Shown here piece after piece: positions 37,648-47,223 of a stretch of DNA of 64,000 nucleotides. Source of the DNA: Pandoraea communis (GTDB lineage Bacteria > Pseudomonadota > Gammaproteobacteria > Burkholderiales > Burkholderiaceae); the NCBI RefSeq assembly GCF_902459745.1, contig NZ_CABPSJ010000010.1:1-64000 (forward strand), written 5' to 3'. The notes beneath the pieces were generated by a model. The model had not been told where the DNA came from. It made no database searches and saw only the letters and a list, made by a program, of their open reading frames with translations. The position numbers and the translations under genes were made by a program. The number at the start of each line of letters is the position of its first letter. The first letter of the stretch is position 1.

Positions 37648-38295
37648 ATGAACAAATTTCTGGTGACGGCAACCGCCGCCGTCGCATTGAGCAGCATCTG
37701 TGGCGTCTCAGGTGCCTGGGCACAGGCAAGCAGCGCGAATCCGAACGATCTGGTGAAGACGGCAGTCGAGACGGTCGTCAAGAATGCCAAGGCCGACCCG
37801 GCCGCCCGCGACGGCGATGTCGCCGCAACCGCACGTGTTGTCGCCCGCGACTTTCTGCCCTACACCGATTTCCACCGCACCACGCGCTATGCCGTGGGCG
37901 CAAAAGCATTCGATGCCGCCACACCGGCCCAGCAGCAACAGGTCTTCGAGCAGTTTCAGCAGTTGCTCGTGAACACCTTTGCGCTGCAACTCTCGCAAGT
38001 ACGCGGCACGCAGATCTCATTCAAGTTTGCCCCGGCCAAACTCACCGCGAACAGCACCGATGTGGTGGTGGGCGCCACGGTCAGCGGGACTGGCGACAAT
38101 CTTTCGGTCGCCTATCGTCTGGCCAAGACCGACAAAGGCTGGAAGATTTATGACATCAACATGATGGGCGAGAACGTGGCCGACGCATGGCTCATCCAGT
38201 TGTATCAGCCGCAGTTCAAGGCACGTATCGCTCAAGGCGGCATTGACGGACTGGTCACCTATCTGCGCGAGAAGAACGATCGTTTCGCCAAATAA
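37648..38295 (+). CDS. hpnM: MlaC/Ttg2D-family periplasmic protein HpnM
   Basis: The 215-residue precursor has a clear Sec signal (FLVTATAAVALSSICGVSGAWAQA). The mature part is of the toluene-tolerance/MlaC family: FLPYTDFHRTTRYAVG, QQQQVFEQFQQLLVNTFALQLSQ, GWKIYDINMMGENVADAWLIQLYQPQF. MlaC proteins shuttle lipids through the periplasm, and HpnM is the version found with hopanoid genes, presumably working with HpnN. It stands alone on the plus strand, divergent from hpnN. Confidence 0.92.
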   Translation: MNKFLVTATAAVALSSICGVSGAWAQASSANPNDLVKTAVETVVKNAKADPAARDGDVAATARVVARDFLPYTDFHRTTRYAVGAKAFDAATPAQQQQVFEQFQQLLVNTFALQLSQVRGTQISFKFAPAKLTANSTDVVVGATVSGTGDNLSVAYRLAKTDKGWKIYDINMMGENVADAWLIQLYQPQFKARIAQGGIDGLVTYLREKNDRFAK

Positions 38296-38654
38296 AACAA
38301 CAACTTAACGACGGGCATCGTGAACAGCGCGGCGCCTCCGGGGGCGTCGGTGTCAGCATCTCCCTCGACGGCTCGACCCACTTATCGGCAGATTCGGCCC
38401 AGATCCGTGGCAGATCGACGCCGATTCGTCAACATTTATGCAACACTCGCTGGCGCCTTCCCACGGGAGGTCGTCAGCAACATTTGGCTGCCGCGGTTAC
38501 AATCGCTGCTTGTCAAACGACCGGACGGCGGTCCCCCCGAGGGTGTGCGCGATTTGCCATCGAAACTGGCGCCGCGCGTTCCATGAGGCCATGGCTTCTC
38601 AACATGGACACCCGATAGCACCGCCATCCCGGCCGACCTGAGCCGGAGAGCTGA
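38296..38654. other. 359-base gap between hpnM and ispH
   Basis: No gene is supported here. A possible -10 box TACAAT lies at 38498-38503 for ispH, but no good -35 box stands before it. The gap's length suggests an independent promoter for the ispH-hpnHAB unit. Confidence 0.4.
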
Positions 38655-39614
38655 ATGCAAGTCTTCCTTGCCCAACCCCGCGGGTTTTGTGCGGGTGTCA
38701 TACGTGCCATCGAGATCGTGGAGCGCGCCCTGGAAAAATACGGCGCCCCCGTCTACGTCCGCCATGAGATCGTCCACAACAAGCATGTGGTCGATTCGCT
38801 CAAGGCCAAGGGCGCGCGCTTTATCGACGAGTTGTCCGAAGCACCTGCGGGCGCCGTGACCATTTTCAGTGCACATGGCGTCGCACGCGTCGTCGAACAG
38901 GAAGCGCAGACGCGCGGCTTGAAGGTGCTCAATGCCACTTGCCCGCTCGTCACCAAGGTGCACATTCAAGGCAAGAATTATGTGTCTGCCGGTCGTGAAG
39001 TCATTCTGATCGGCCATGCCGGCCACCCCGAAGTCGAGGGGACGATGGGGCAGATCGACGGTCCGGTGCATCTTGTGCAGACCGAAGAAGATGTCGACGC
39101 ATTGCCGCTCGCCGACAATACGCCGCTGTCGTACGTTACCCAGACCACGCTGTCGGTCGACGAGACTCGCGGTATCATTGCTGCGCTGCAACGTCGCTTT
39201 ACCAATATCGTCGGGCCGAACACCAAGGACATCTGCTACGCCACACAGAACCGCCAGACCGCCGTGCGCGAGCTGTGCGAGCGTGTGGACGTACTGCTCG
39301 TGGTCGGGGCGACGAACAGCTCGAACTCGAACCGCCTGCGCGAAATCGGCTCCGAAATGGGGCTGCCGAGCTATCTCGTGGCCGACGGCACCGAGTTGAA
39401 CCCCGAATGGGTGCGCGGCCAGGCCCGCATCGGCATTACCGCCGGGGCGTCCGCGCCCGAACGCATGGTCGAAGACGTGATCGACGCGCTGCGTCGTATC
39501 GACACCGTTGACGTGACCCTCATGGACGGCATTGAGGAAACCATCCAGTTTCGCTTGCCGTCGGAATTGATTAAAAACGAGCCGGTCGCCGCACAACACG
39601 CGGTCGCTGGCTAA
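38655..39614 (+). CDS. ispH: 4-hydroxy-3-methylbut-2-enyl diphosphate reductase
   Basis: The 319-residue enzyme has the three cysteines of its iron-sulfur cluster: C12 in PRGFCAGV, C96 in NATCPLV and C194 in [10 protein letters not shown], with the catalytic His/Glu region FSAHGVA and the TNSSNSNRL segment. It makes isopentenyl and dimethylallyl diphosphate, the last step of the MEP route. CGGAGAG precedes the ATG. It lies 23 bases upstream of hpnH, so it is co-transcribed with hopanoid genes, as in other hopanoid loci. Together with dxs the first and last MEP steps lie in this region. Confidence 0.96.
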   Translation: MQVFLAQPRGFCAGVIRAIEIVERALEKYGAPVYVRHEIVHNKHVVDSLKAKGARFIDELSEAPAGAVTIFSAHGVARVVEQEAQTRGLKVLNATCPLVTKVHIQGKNYVSAGREVILIGHAGHPEVEGTMGQIDGPVHLVQTEEDVDALPLADNTPLSYVTQTTLSVDETRGIIAALQRRFTNIVGPNTKDICYATQNRQTAVRELCERVDVLLVVGATNSSNSNRLREIGSEMGLPSYLVADGTELNPEWVRGQARIGITAGASAPERMVEDVIDALRRIDTVDVTLMDGIEETIQFRLPSELIKNEPVAAQHAVAG

Positions 39615-39637
39615 CGCAACACGAACAGGAGCCGAAC

Positions 39638-40759
39638 TTGGCCATCCCCTTCCTGCAACAGGCGTATGTTGGCGCCTACCTGATGAAGCAACGCTTCAAG
39701 GGCAACAAGCGCTACCCGCTGGTGCTGATGCTCGAACCGCTGTTCCGCTGCAACCTCGCCTGCTCGGGCTGCGGCAAGATCGACTATCCGGATCCCATCC
39801 TGAATCAGCGTGTGTCGCTCAAGGACTCGCTCGACGCCGTGGACGAGTGCGGCGCACCGGTGGTCTCGATCGCCGGCGGCGAGCCGCTGCTGCACAAGGA
39901 AATGCCGCAGATCGTCAAGGGCATCATCGAGCGCAAGAAGTTCGTCTATCTGTGCACGAACGCCCTGTTGCTCGAAAAGAAGATCGACGACTACGAGCCG
40001 AGCCCGTTCTTCGTCTGGTCGATTCACCTCGACGGCGACCGTGAAATGCACGACGCCGCAGTGTCGCAGGAAGGCGTGTACGACCGCGCCGTGTCGGCCA
40101 TCAAGCTGGCCAAGTCGCGTGGCTTCCGCGTGAACATCAACTGCACGCTGTTCAACAATGCCGACCCGGAGAAGGTCGCCAAGTTCTTCGATTCGACGAA
40201 GGACCTGGGCCTCGACGGCATCACCGTCTCGCCGGGCTATGCCTACGAACGCGCGCCGGATCAGCAGCACTTCCTGAACCGCTCGAAGACCAAGCAACTG
40301 TTCCGCGACATTCTCAAGCGCGGCAACGGCGGCAAGGACTGGACGTTCAGCCAGTCGAGCCTGTTCCTGGACTTCCTCGCCGGCAACCGCTCGTACCACT
40401 GCACGCCGTGGGGCAACCCGACGCGTACCGTGTTCGGCTGGCAGCGTCCGTGCTACCTGCTTGGCGAAGGTTATGCCAAGACGTACACCGAACTGATGAA
40501 CACCACCGACTGGGACAAGTACGGTGTGGGCAACTACGAGAAGTGCGCCGACTGCATGGTGCACAGCGGTTTCGAAGCCACGGCCGTGAACGAGACGCTG
40601 ACGCGTCCGCTGCGCGCGCTGGGTGTGGCGCTCAAGGGCGTGCGTACCGATGGCCCGATGGCCGAAGACGTCTCGTTCGCCAAGCAGCGTCCGGCCGAGT
40701 ACGTGTTCTCGAAGCACGTCGAGATCAAGCTCGACGAACTGCGCCGGGCCAAGGCGTAA
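39638..40759 (+). CDS. hpnH: Hopanoid side-chain radical SAM enzyme HpnH
   Basis: The 373-residue protein has the radical SAM CxxxCxxC motif at C38, C42, C45 (RCNLACSGCGKIDYP) and a C-terminal Cys cluster (YEKCADCMVHSGFEA). HpnH adds the 5'-deoxyadenosyl group of adenosylated cofactor to diploptene, giving adenosylhopane, the first extension of the C30 skeleton. Translation starts at TTG with AGGAG eight bases upstream; this start is needed to give the family-typical MAIPFLQQAYVGAYLMKQ. hpnA follows its stop directly. Confidence 0.95.
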   Translation: MAIPFLQQAYVGAYLMKQRFKGNKRYPLVLMLEPLFRCNLACSGCGKIDYPDPILNQRVSLKDSLDAVDECGAPVVSIAGGEPLLHKEMPQIVKGIIERKKFVYLCTNALLLEKKIDDYEPSPFFVWSIHLDGDREMHDAAVSQEGVYDRAVSAIKLAKSRGFRVNINCTLFNNADPEKVAKFFDSTKDLGLDGITVSPGYAYERAPDQQHFLNRSKTKQLFRDILKRGNGGKDWTFSQSSLFLDFLAGNRSYHCTPWGNPTRTVFGWQRPCYLLGEGYAKTYTELMNTTDWDKYGVGNYEKCADCMVHSGFEATAVNETLTRPLRALGVALKGVRTDGPMAEDVSFAKQRPAEYVFSKHVEIKLDELRRAKA

Positions 40760-41755
40760 ATGCGCTCGCGTGTGCTGGTCACCGGAGCCTCCGGGTTCGT
40801 CGGTTCTGCGGTGGCACGCACGGCGCTCGCGCGCGGTCACGAGGTTCGCCTGCTGGTGCGTGGCACCAGCCCGCGCGCGAACCTCGCCGACCTGCCCGTG
40901 GAAGTCGTGGAAGGCGACATGCGCGATGCGGCATCGATGCAACGCGCGCTCACCGGGATGGATGCCCTGCTCCACGTCGCCGCCGACTACCGCCTCTGGG
41001 CGAAAGATCCGAACGACATCATGCGGGCCAACATCGTCGGCACGCGCACGGTCATGGAAGCCGCGCTGCGTGCAGGCGTCGAGCGGGTGGTATATACCAG
41101 CAGCGTTGCCACGCTGCGTGTGCACGACGCCACCGGCCCCGTCGATGAAACCTCCCCGAACGACGAAGCCACGACCATCGGCGTGTACAAGCGCAGCAAG
41201 GTCGCGGCCGAACGTCTGGTCGAACGGATGATCGCGAACGACGGTCTGCCCGCCGTGATCGTCAATCCGTCCACGCCCATCGGGCCGCGCGACATCAAGC
41301 CCACACCGACCGGGCGCATCATCGTCGAAGCCGCGCAAGGCAAGATCCCCGCATTCGTCGATACCGGCCTGAATCTCGTGCACGTCGACGATTGCGCCGA
41401 AGGCCATCTGCTGGCCCTCGAACGCGGCCGCATCGGTGAGCGCTACATTCTTGGCGGCGACGACGTCCTGCTGCGCGACATGCTCGCGACCATTGCAGGC
41501 CTGGTCGGCCGCAAGGCCCCGACGATCGCCCTGCCGCGCTGGCCGCTTTATCCGCTCGCGATGGCAGCGCAAGGCGTCGCGCGCTTCACGGGCAAAGAGC
41601 CGTTCGTTACCGTTGATGGCCTGAAGATGTCGCGCTATCACATGTTCTTCTCGTCCGAGAAGGCGAAGCGCGACCTCGGCTACACCGCCCGCCCCCACCC
41701 CGAAGGCCTGCGCGACGCGCTCGCCTGGTTTGGTTCTGCCGGATTTTTGTCATGA
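40760..41755 (+). CDS. hpnA: Hopanoid-associated NAD-dependent sugar epimerase/dehydratase HpnA
   Basis: The 331-residue extended SDR has the Rossmann motif VTGASGFVGSAVARTAL at the N-terminus, YTSSVATL for the catalytic Ser and a YKRSK motif near residue 157. HpnA occurs in hopanoid loci but its substrate is not firmly known; a role in the head-group sugar or in side-chain oxidation state has been suggested. It starts at the base after the hpnH stop and overlaps hpnB by four bases (ATGA). Confidence 0.9.
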   Translation: MRSRVLVTGASGFVGSAVARTALARGHEVRLLVRGTSPRANLADLPVEVVEGDMRDAASMQRALTGMDALLHVAADYRLWAKDPNDIMRANIVGTRTVMEAALRAGVERVVYTSSVATLRVHDATGPVDETSPNDEATTIGVYKRSKVAAERLVERMIANDGLPAVIVNPSTPIGPRDIKPTPTGRIIVEAAQGKIPAFVDTGLNLVHVDDCAEGHLLALERGRIGERYILGGDDVLLRDMLATIAGLVGRKAPTIALPRWPLYPLAMAAQGVARFTGKEPFVTVDGLKMSRYHMFFSSEKAKRDLGYTARPHPEGLRDALAWFGSAGFLS

Positions 41756-42954
41756 CTGTTTTGGCCTGGATTGCCGCGTTGTCGCTGGCCATCTGGATCT
41801 ATCTGCTGAGTTCTCAGGGCGGCTTCTGGCGCGCGCGTGAGCGCGACGATCTGGACGAAGACCGTCTGCCTGTGCCCGATGTCTGGCCCGCCGTGGCCGT
41901 TGTCATTCCCGCGCGCAACGAGGCGGAGTCGATCGGACAGGTAGTCGAATCGCTGTGCCGTCAGGACTATGCAGGACGGCTGCGCATCGTGGTGGTGGAC
42001 GATCAGAGTCACGACGGCACGGCCGACCTCGCCCGCGAAGCCGCCGCACGCGCTGCGGCCGACGGTTTTACGCGACGCGTGGACGTGCTCGGTGGTCAGC
42101 CGCTGCCCGGTGGCTGGACCGGCAAGATGTGGGCGGTGCGCCAGGGCGTGGCGTTCGCCAGCGATCCCGGCACGAACGACGGCGGCATCGCCCCCGACTA
42201 CCTGCTGCACACCGACGCGGACATCGCGCATTCGCCCGAGAACGTGCGCCGGCTGGTCACGCGCGCCACGGGCGACCATCGCGTGCTCGTCTCGCTCATG
42301 GCGAAGCTGCGTTGCACGGCATGGTTCGAGCGCACGCTGATCCCTGCGTTCGTGTTGTTCTTCCAGATGCTGTATCCGTTCGCCTGGGTCAACGATCCGA
42401 AAAAGCGCATGGCAGCGGCGGCCGGCGGATGCATGCTGATCCATCGCGCCTCGCTCGAAGCCGGTGGCGGTATCGAAGCCATTCGCGACGAGATCATCGA
42501 CGACTGCGCCATGGGTCGCCTGCTCAAGAAACAAGGCGCGATCTGGCTAGGCCTGACGGAGCGCGCGGTGAGCGTGCGTCCGTACGACAATCTCGGCGAG
42601 ATTCGCAAGATGGTGTCGCGCACGGCGTACGCGCAGTTGCAGTACTCGCCGGTGTTGCTGGCGGGCACCATCGTGTCGCTGCTGCTTACGTTCATCGTGC
42701 CGCCGGCCATGACGATCTTCGCCTCGGGCATTGCCCAGTGGCTGGGGCTCTTCGCCTGGATAGCGATGACGCTGTCGTACCTGCCGATGCTGCGCTTCTA
42801 TCGTCAGCCGTCGAGCTTCGGGCCGCTGCTGCCGCTCGTCGCTGCGCTGTACACCGTCTTCACGTTCGACTCGGCGCTGCAACACTGGCGCGGTCGTGGC
42901 GGCATGTGGAAGGGACGCGCTCAGGCGCGCGGACAGCAATCGTCGGACGCGTGA
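41752..42954 (+). CDS. hpnB: Hopanoid-associated glycosyltransferase HpnB
   Basis: The 400-residue protein is a family-2 glycosyltransferase with an N-terminal membrane anchor (LAWIAALSLAIWIYLLSSQGG), a catalytic domain with VVIPARNEAESIGQV, VVVDDQSHDGT and LLHTDADIAHS (DxD), and three C-terminal helices. It probably builds or modifies the polar head of extended hopanoids at the inner membrane; its exact reaction is unknown. It ends the ispH-hpnHAB operon at a strong terminator. Confidence 0.92.
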   Translation: MTVLAWIAALSLAIWIYLLSSQGGFWRARERDDLDEDRLPVPDVWPAVAVVIPARNEAESIGQVVESLCRQDYAGRLRIVVVDDQSHDGTADLAREAAARAAADGFTRRVDVLGGQPLPGGWTGKMWAVRQGVAFASDPGTNDGGIAPDYLLHTDADIAHSPENVRRLVTRATGDHRVLVSLMAKLRCTAWFERTLIPAFVLFFQMLYPFAWVNDPKKRMAAAAGGCMLIHRASLEAGGGIEAIRDEIIDDCAMGRLLKKQGAIWLGLTERAVSVRPYDNLGEIRKMVSRTAYAQLQYSPVLLAGTIVSLLLTFIVPPAMTIFASGIAQWLGLFAWIAMTLSYLPMLRFYRQPSSFGPLLPLVAALYTVFTFDSALQHWRGRGGMWKGRAQARGQQSSDA

Positions 42955-42983
42955 TCCAGCACACACGGGCATCTGCCCAAAAT

Positions 42984-43023
42984 GAAAATGCCAGCCCGTC
43001 AGTTCAGACGCGCTGGCATTTTC
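42984..43023. terminator. Bidirectional terminator between hpnB and hpnG
   Basis: GAAAATGCCAGC-C-CGT-N8-ACG-C-GCTGGCATTTTC forms a long stem with A/T ends on both sides. It serves the convergent hpnB and hpnG transcripts. Confidence 0.9.
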
Positions 43024-43068
43024 TTGGGCGACACCCGCGTTTGACCGGACGCGCGAAGTACCGCTCGC

Positions 43069-43764
43069 TCAGATGCCTGCGGCCACCGCACCGAATCCGT
43101 CCCCCAGCTTGAGGGCAACGATCTCGCGCCCGTGACGCATGGCCTGCCTGGCGAGGCTCGCGTCTTTGCCGATGCGCAGCAAGGCAGGCAGTTGCAACGG
43201 ATTAACGGCGAGCGAGCGCAGCACGCCGAAAATATCGGTAGAGCCGTCGCTGCGAAGTCCGGCGAGCGCCGCCGGGGGAAGCGAACGCTCCGCCGGGTCG
43301 ATCACCACGCGGGCGGCAACGAACGGCAGCCCGTGCGCCTGCGCCACTCGCGCCACGATATGCGACTCCATATCCGCCGCCGCCGCCCCGCTCTCGCGGA
43401 ACAACTTGGCTTTGTCCCCGGCGGTCACCACGGGCGCGCTCACACCGGCCAGATCGGCACGTAAGGCGCCTGGCATGGCGCGGCGCAGCGCATCCGCCCA
43501 GCCAATCGCCGAGACATATTCACGCGCCTGCTGAGGCATATCCAGCACCTTGTGCGCAATGACCCACTGACCGGGCTTCACGCCGGGAATCAGGCCGCCG
43601 GCCGTACCGAAGCTCACCAGGCCGCGCGCACCGCCCTGTGCCATTGCGGCCTCGAGGTCTGCGGCGAGCGTATTGTTCTGCGCGCAGACCACGAGCACGC
43701 CGTCACCGCGCGCAATGCGGGCTTCGAAGGGCATGCCGGTCACAACGATGATGGGCGGTGTCAT
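43069..43764 (-). CDS. hpnG: Adenosylhopane nucleosidase/phosphorylase HpnG
   Basis: The 231-residue protein has the purine nucleoside phosphorylase/nucleosidase fold: VVTGMPFEARIARG, GLVSFGTAGGLIPGVKPGQWVI and the ADMESHIVARVAQAHGLPFVAARVV substrate motif with Met-Glu. It removes adenine from adenosylhopane to give ribosylhopane, the step after HpnH. It lies 12 bases downstream of the squalene-hopene cyclase stop, as the last gene of the hpnD-hpnE-shc-hpnG unit. Confidence 0.92.
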   Translation of the reverse strand: MTPPIIVVTGMPFEARIARGDGVLVVCAQNNTLAADLEAAMAQGGARGLVSFGTAGGLIPGVKPGQWVIAHKVLDMPQQAREYVSAIGWADALRRAMPGALRADLAGVSAPVVTAGDKAKLFRESGAAAADMESHIVARVAQAHGLPFVAARVVIDPAERSLPPAALAGLRSDGSTDIFGVLRSLAVNPLQLPALLRIGKDASLARQAMRHGREIVALKLGDGFGAVAAGI

Positions 43765-43776
43765 GGCGTTCGCGTC

Positions 43777-45849
43777 TTACATGCCGCAGGGCACGGGGCA
43801 ATCGTTGCGCACCGTCAGATTCCGGTAGCGCGCGAGCGCCCACAGCGGGAAGAACTTGCGATAGCCGTGATAACGCAGATAGAACACGCGCGGGAAGCCT
43901 GTCGCCGTGTAGCGTTCCTCGTCCCACAGCCCGTCTTCGTTCTGGGTATTGAGCAGATAGTCGACACCGCGCTTGACCGCCGGATCGTTCGCCTTGCCTG
44001 CCGCCATCAGGCCGAGCAATGCCCATGCCGTCTGTGACGCGGTGCTCGGTGCTGCCTCATAGCCCTTGTAGTCGAGTTTGTAACTATCGCCGTCCTCGCC
44101 CCAGCCGCCATCGGCGTTCTGGATCGAGAGGAGCCACTGCGCCGAACGGGCCAGCGCCGGATGCTCCGGCGGCAAACCCGCCGCCTGCAAACCGCACATG
44201 GCCGACCACGTGCCGTACACGAAATTCATGCCCCAGCGGCCGTACCAGCTACCGTCGGCTTCCTGATCGTCGAGGATGTACTTCAACGCCAGGTCGGCAG
44301 ACGCCTTGCGCGCCGGCGACGACGGCAATTGCGCCAGCATCGACAGACAACGCGCCGAGACGTCCACCGTCGGCGGATCGAGCAACGCACCGTGATCCGA
44401 GAACGGGATGTTGTTCAGATACAGATGGGTGTTCTCGGGCTCGAACGCGCCCCAGCCACCGTTGCCGCTCTGCATGCCGATCACCCACTCCGTGCCGCGA
44501 TCGATGGCATGGCGCATCGGACGCGTGCTCGCATCGACCTTGTCGTTCTCGAAGGTGCCCGCGAGCTTCTCGTAGCGATCCATCGCCATGGCGACCACCG
44601 CGGTGTCGTCCACGTCCGGGTAATGGGGGTTGGCGAACTGGAAGGCCCAGCCGCCCGGCCGCACATTTGGACGACGCGAGATCCAGTCGCCCCGCACGTC
44701 CAGAATCTGAAGCGGGATGAGCCACTCGAGCCCCTTGCCAGCCAGTTCGATGGCGCGCTTGTCGCCGGTTTCGAGCAACGCGTGCGCTGAGAGCGCGGTG
44801 TCCCACACCGGCGACAGACACGGCTGCACGTAAGTCTCATGATCGGCCGGCGTCACCAGCTTTTCGACCGACTTGCGGGCAATCGCACGGCTCGGATGAT
44901 CTTCCGGATAGCCGAGTACGTCGTACATCATGACCGCGTTCGCCATCGCCGGATAAATCGCGCCAAGGCCGTCTTCGCCGTTCAAACGCGCTTCGACGAA
45001 ATCGACGGCGCGCTTGATCGACTTCTCGCGCAGCGTCTTCGGAAAGTACGGATCGAGCGCACGCAGCACGTGATCAACACCCGAGAAGAACGTGAACCAG
45101 AAACGGCTCTGATGCGGGGCGCGCTTCGGCGGCCCCACGTCTTTGGGGTTGCCGATGAACAGTTCGTCGATGCCGATCCCCTTCGGATTGCGCGCGAGCG
45201 GACGCTTGGCCTGCAACACGAGCAGCGGCACGATCACGGTGCGCGCCCAGTACGACACCTTCGACAAATGGAAGGGGAACCACTGCGGCAGCAGCATGAT
45301 CTCGACGGGCATCATCGGTACCGCACGCCAGGAGAGTACGCCATACAGCGCCAGCAGAATGCGAGTGAAGACGTTCGAATTCTGCGCGCCGCCACGCGAG
45401 AGGATGGCCTCGCGTGCCCGCACCATGTGCGGGGCGTCGATCGGCTCACCGATCATCTTGAGCGCGAAGTACGCCTTCACACTGGCGCTCATGTCGAACT
45501 TGCCATTGTGAAACAGCGGCCAGCCGCCATGTTCGCCCTGAATACGACGCAGGTAGGCGGCGATCTTCGCTTCGAGTTCGGCGTCGACCTTCTCACCCAG
45601 ATGGTGACGAAGCAGCACATATTCGGCCGGAATGGTCGAGTCGGCTTCCAGTTCGAACAGCCAGTGACCGTCTTCCTGTTGCAGGTCGAGCAACGCCGTG
45701 ATCGAGCGGTCGATTCCCGTCTCGAGAGTTTGCGTGGCCATTGCCGTGCTCACCTTCTTGGCAAGCTCCGTATGCAGCTTCAGATCCACGGCCGTGGCGG
45801 TGGCCGTGCGTCGCGCTTCCTTTTCGGAAGCATCGCGTATCGTATCCAT
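43777..45849 (-). CDS. shc: Squalene-hopene cyclase
   Basis: The 690-residue enzyme has the catalytic acid motif D412-V-D414-D415-T-A, repeated QW motifs (for example QQEDGHWLFEL, QSGNGGWGAFEPEN, QNADGGWGEDGDSY, QNEDGLWDEE) and the WFPFH region. It folds squalene into hopene/diplopterol at the inner membrane. Length is slightly over the ~630-660 usual size because of ~40 polar N-terminal residues; a later start at MATQTLETGIDRS is possible. The gene is also named hpnF. It is followed by hpnG after 12 bases and preceded by hpnE after 120 bases. Confidence 0.97.
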   Translation of the reverse strand: MDTIRDASEKEARRTATATAVDLKLHTELAKKVSTAMATQTLETGIDRSITALLDLQQEDGHWLFELEADSTIPAEYVLLRHHLGEKVDAELEAKIAAYLRRIQGEHGGWPLFHNGKFDMSASVKAYFALKMIGEPIDAPHMVRAREAILSRGGAQNSNVFTRILLALYGVLSWRAVPMMPVEIMLLPQWFPFHLSKVSYWARTVIVPLLVLQAKRPLARNPKGIGIDELFIGNPKDVGPPKRAPHQSRFWFTFFSGVDHVLRALDPYFPKTLREKSIKRAVDFVEARLNGEDGLGAIYPAMANAVMMYDVLGYPEDHPSRAIARKSVEKLVTPADHETYVQPCLSPVWDTALSAHALLETGDKRAIELAGKGLEWLIPLQILDVRGDWISRRPNVRPGGWAFQFANPHYPDVDDTAVVAMAMDRYEKLAGTFENDKVDASTRPMRHAIDRGTEWVIGMQSGNGGWGAFEPENTHLYLNNIPFSDHGALLDPPTVDVSARCLSMLAQLPSSPARKASADLALKYILDDQEADGSWYGRWGMNFVYGTWSAMCGLQAAGLPPEHPALARSAQWLLSIQNADGGWGEDGDSYKLDYKGYEAAPSTASQTAWALLGLMAAGKANDPAVKRGVDYLLNTQNEDGLWDEERYTATGFPRVFYLRYHGYRKFFPLWALARYRNLTVRNDCPVPCGM

Positions 45850-45969
45850 GGCGTTCTTGCCTACTCAAAGGCGTATGAGCGGCGCGTGGCACGCGCCGGT
45901 TAAACATTCACTCTTGCGATTGCGCCGGGTTCTTCTGCCCGGCTGGCGCATAAGACGATACGGCAGGGC

Positions 45970-47223
45970 TCAAGCCGGACGCAGCGTGTCGGCCGCCCGG
46001 TTGCCGCTGCGCAGCGCACCTTCGATGGTCGCGGGCAGCCCCGTGGCCGTCCAGTCGCCGGCCAGCACGAGATTGCGCCAGCGTGTCTGCGTGCCTGGGC
46101 GACGCTTGTCCTGCGCCGGTGTCGCTGCGAACGTGGCGCGCTTCTCGCGCACCAACTGCCACACCGGCATCGGCGTGGACGGCACCTGACAGGCGCGTGC
46201 GACTTCTTCCCAAATGCGAAGCGCGAGCGATTCCCGCGATTCGTCGAGCAAATGGTCCGCACCGCTGATCGTGACCGACAGTCGGCCGTCGAACGCGAAG
46301 ATCCAGTCGCTCACACCGTTCACCACGCCGATCATCGGCGGGCAACCCGGCGGCGGCGGCACCTGAAAGTGCGCGTTGACGATCGCCCGGTATTCATCCG
46401 GTGTGGTCAGTTCCGGCACCAACGCAGCCGCCACGTTCGGCGGTACGGCGAGCACTACGGCATCGTCGGCCGCCAGCGTTTGCGGTCCGTCGCCAAAATC
46501 GATCGATTCGACACGGCTGCCGTCCGGCGCATAGCCTAACGCGCGCACGCGGTGCTGCATCATCACGCGCGCGCCCTTCGCATCCAGGTAGGCCAGCGCG
46601 GGCGTGACGAACGACACGTCCAGACCGTCGCTAGCAATCAGCGGATGACAAGCCTTGCCGCCGGCCGCGAGCGTCTCGCGAATGACGGCGGCGGCCATCT
46701 GCGCCGAGCCTTCCGCCGGATCGGCGTTGAGCACAGCGAGAAACAACGGGTGAATCAACCGCTTGTACAGCGTGGGCGGGCAATTCATGGCGTCCGTCAT
46801 CGTCGCGTCGGGCCCTGCGCGCAGCAGCGGTGCGAGCGATAGATAGTCAGACCATTTCGTGCCCGGCACGCGAGCACCTTTATCGAAAATCCACCACGGC
46901 AGGCGCCCTTCCGACAGACGCACTGTCCAGCGCGCATCGCCATCGAGGTCGATGAACGCGAACTCGGCGCGATCGGGGCCGCTCAGCGTGTGCTCGGAAC
47001 CGATGGTGCGCGTGAATTCGCGCATCGTCGTATTGCCCGAGAGCACCAGATGATTGCCGTTATCGATCACGGCATTCAACTGCCGGTCGAAATACGAGCG
47101 GCAACGTCCGCCCGCCTGCGGCGCGGCCTCATGCAGCACAACAGGCACACCTCGCGTGGCGAGCCTTACCGCGGCGGCCAGCCCTGCAAGGCCGGCGCCG
47201 ATGACGTGAACCGTGCCCGCCAT
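45970..47223 (-). CDS. hpnE: Squalene-associated FAD-dependent desaturase HpnE
   Basis: The 417-residue flavoprotein starts MAGTVHVIGAGLAGLAAAVRLA (FAD Rossmann motif GxGxxG) and ends with the FAD-contacting NLVLAGDWTATGLPATIEGALRSG typical of phytoene-desaturase relatives. HpnE reduces or rearranges hydroxysqualene to squalene. Together HpnC, HpnD and HpnE replace squalene synthase. Its ATG overlaps the hpnD stop. Confidence 0.94.
   Translation of the reverse strand: MAGTVHVIGAGLAGLAAAVRLATRGVPVVLHEAAPQAGGRCRSYFDRQLNAVIDNGNHLVLSGNTTMREFTRTIGSEHTLSGPDRAEFAFIDLDGDARWTVRLSEGRLPWWIFDKGARVPGTKWSDYLSLAPLLRAGPDATMTDAMNCPPTLYKRLIHPLFLAVLNADPAEGSAQMAAAVIRETLAAGGKACHPLIASDGLDVSFVTPALAYLDAKGARVMMQHRVRALGYAPDGSRVESIDFGDGPQTLAADDAVVLAVPPNVAAALVPELTTPDEYRAIVNAHFQVPPPPGCPPMIGVVNGVSDWIFAFDGRLSVTISGADHLLDESRESLALRIWEEVARACQVPSTPMPVWQLVREKRATFAATPAQDKRRPGTQTRWRNLVLAGDWTATGLPATIEGALRSGNRAADTLRPA

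Noticed and set aside
38320-38586. 88-codon frame between hpnM and ispH
   Set aside because: Pro/Arg/Ser-rich, no ribosome site; it overlaps the probable ispH promoter region.
39611-41698. Open frame of 695 codons on the minus strand opposite hpnH and hpnA
   Set aside because: It spans two well-identified genes, has shadow composition and no ribosome site of note.
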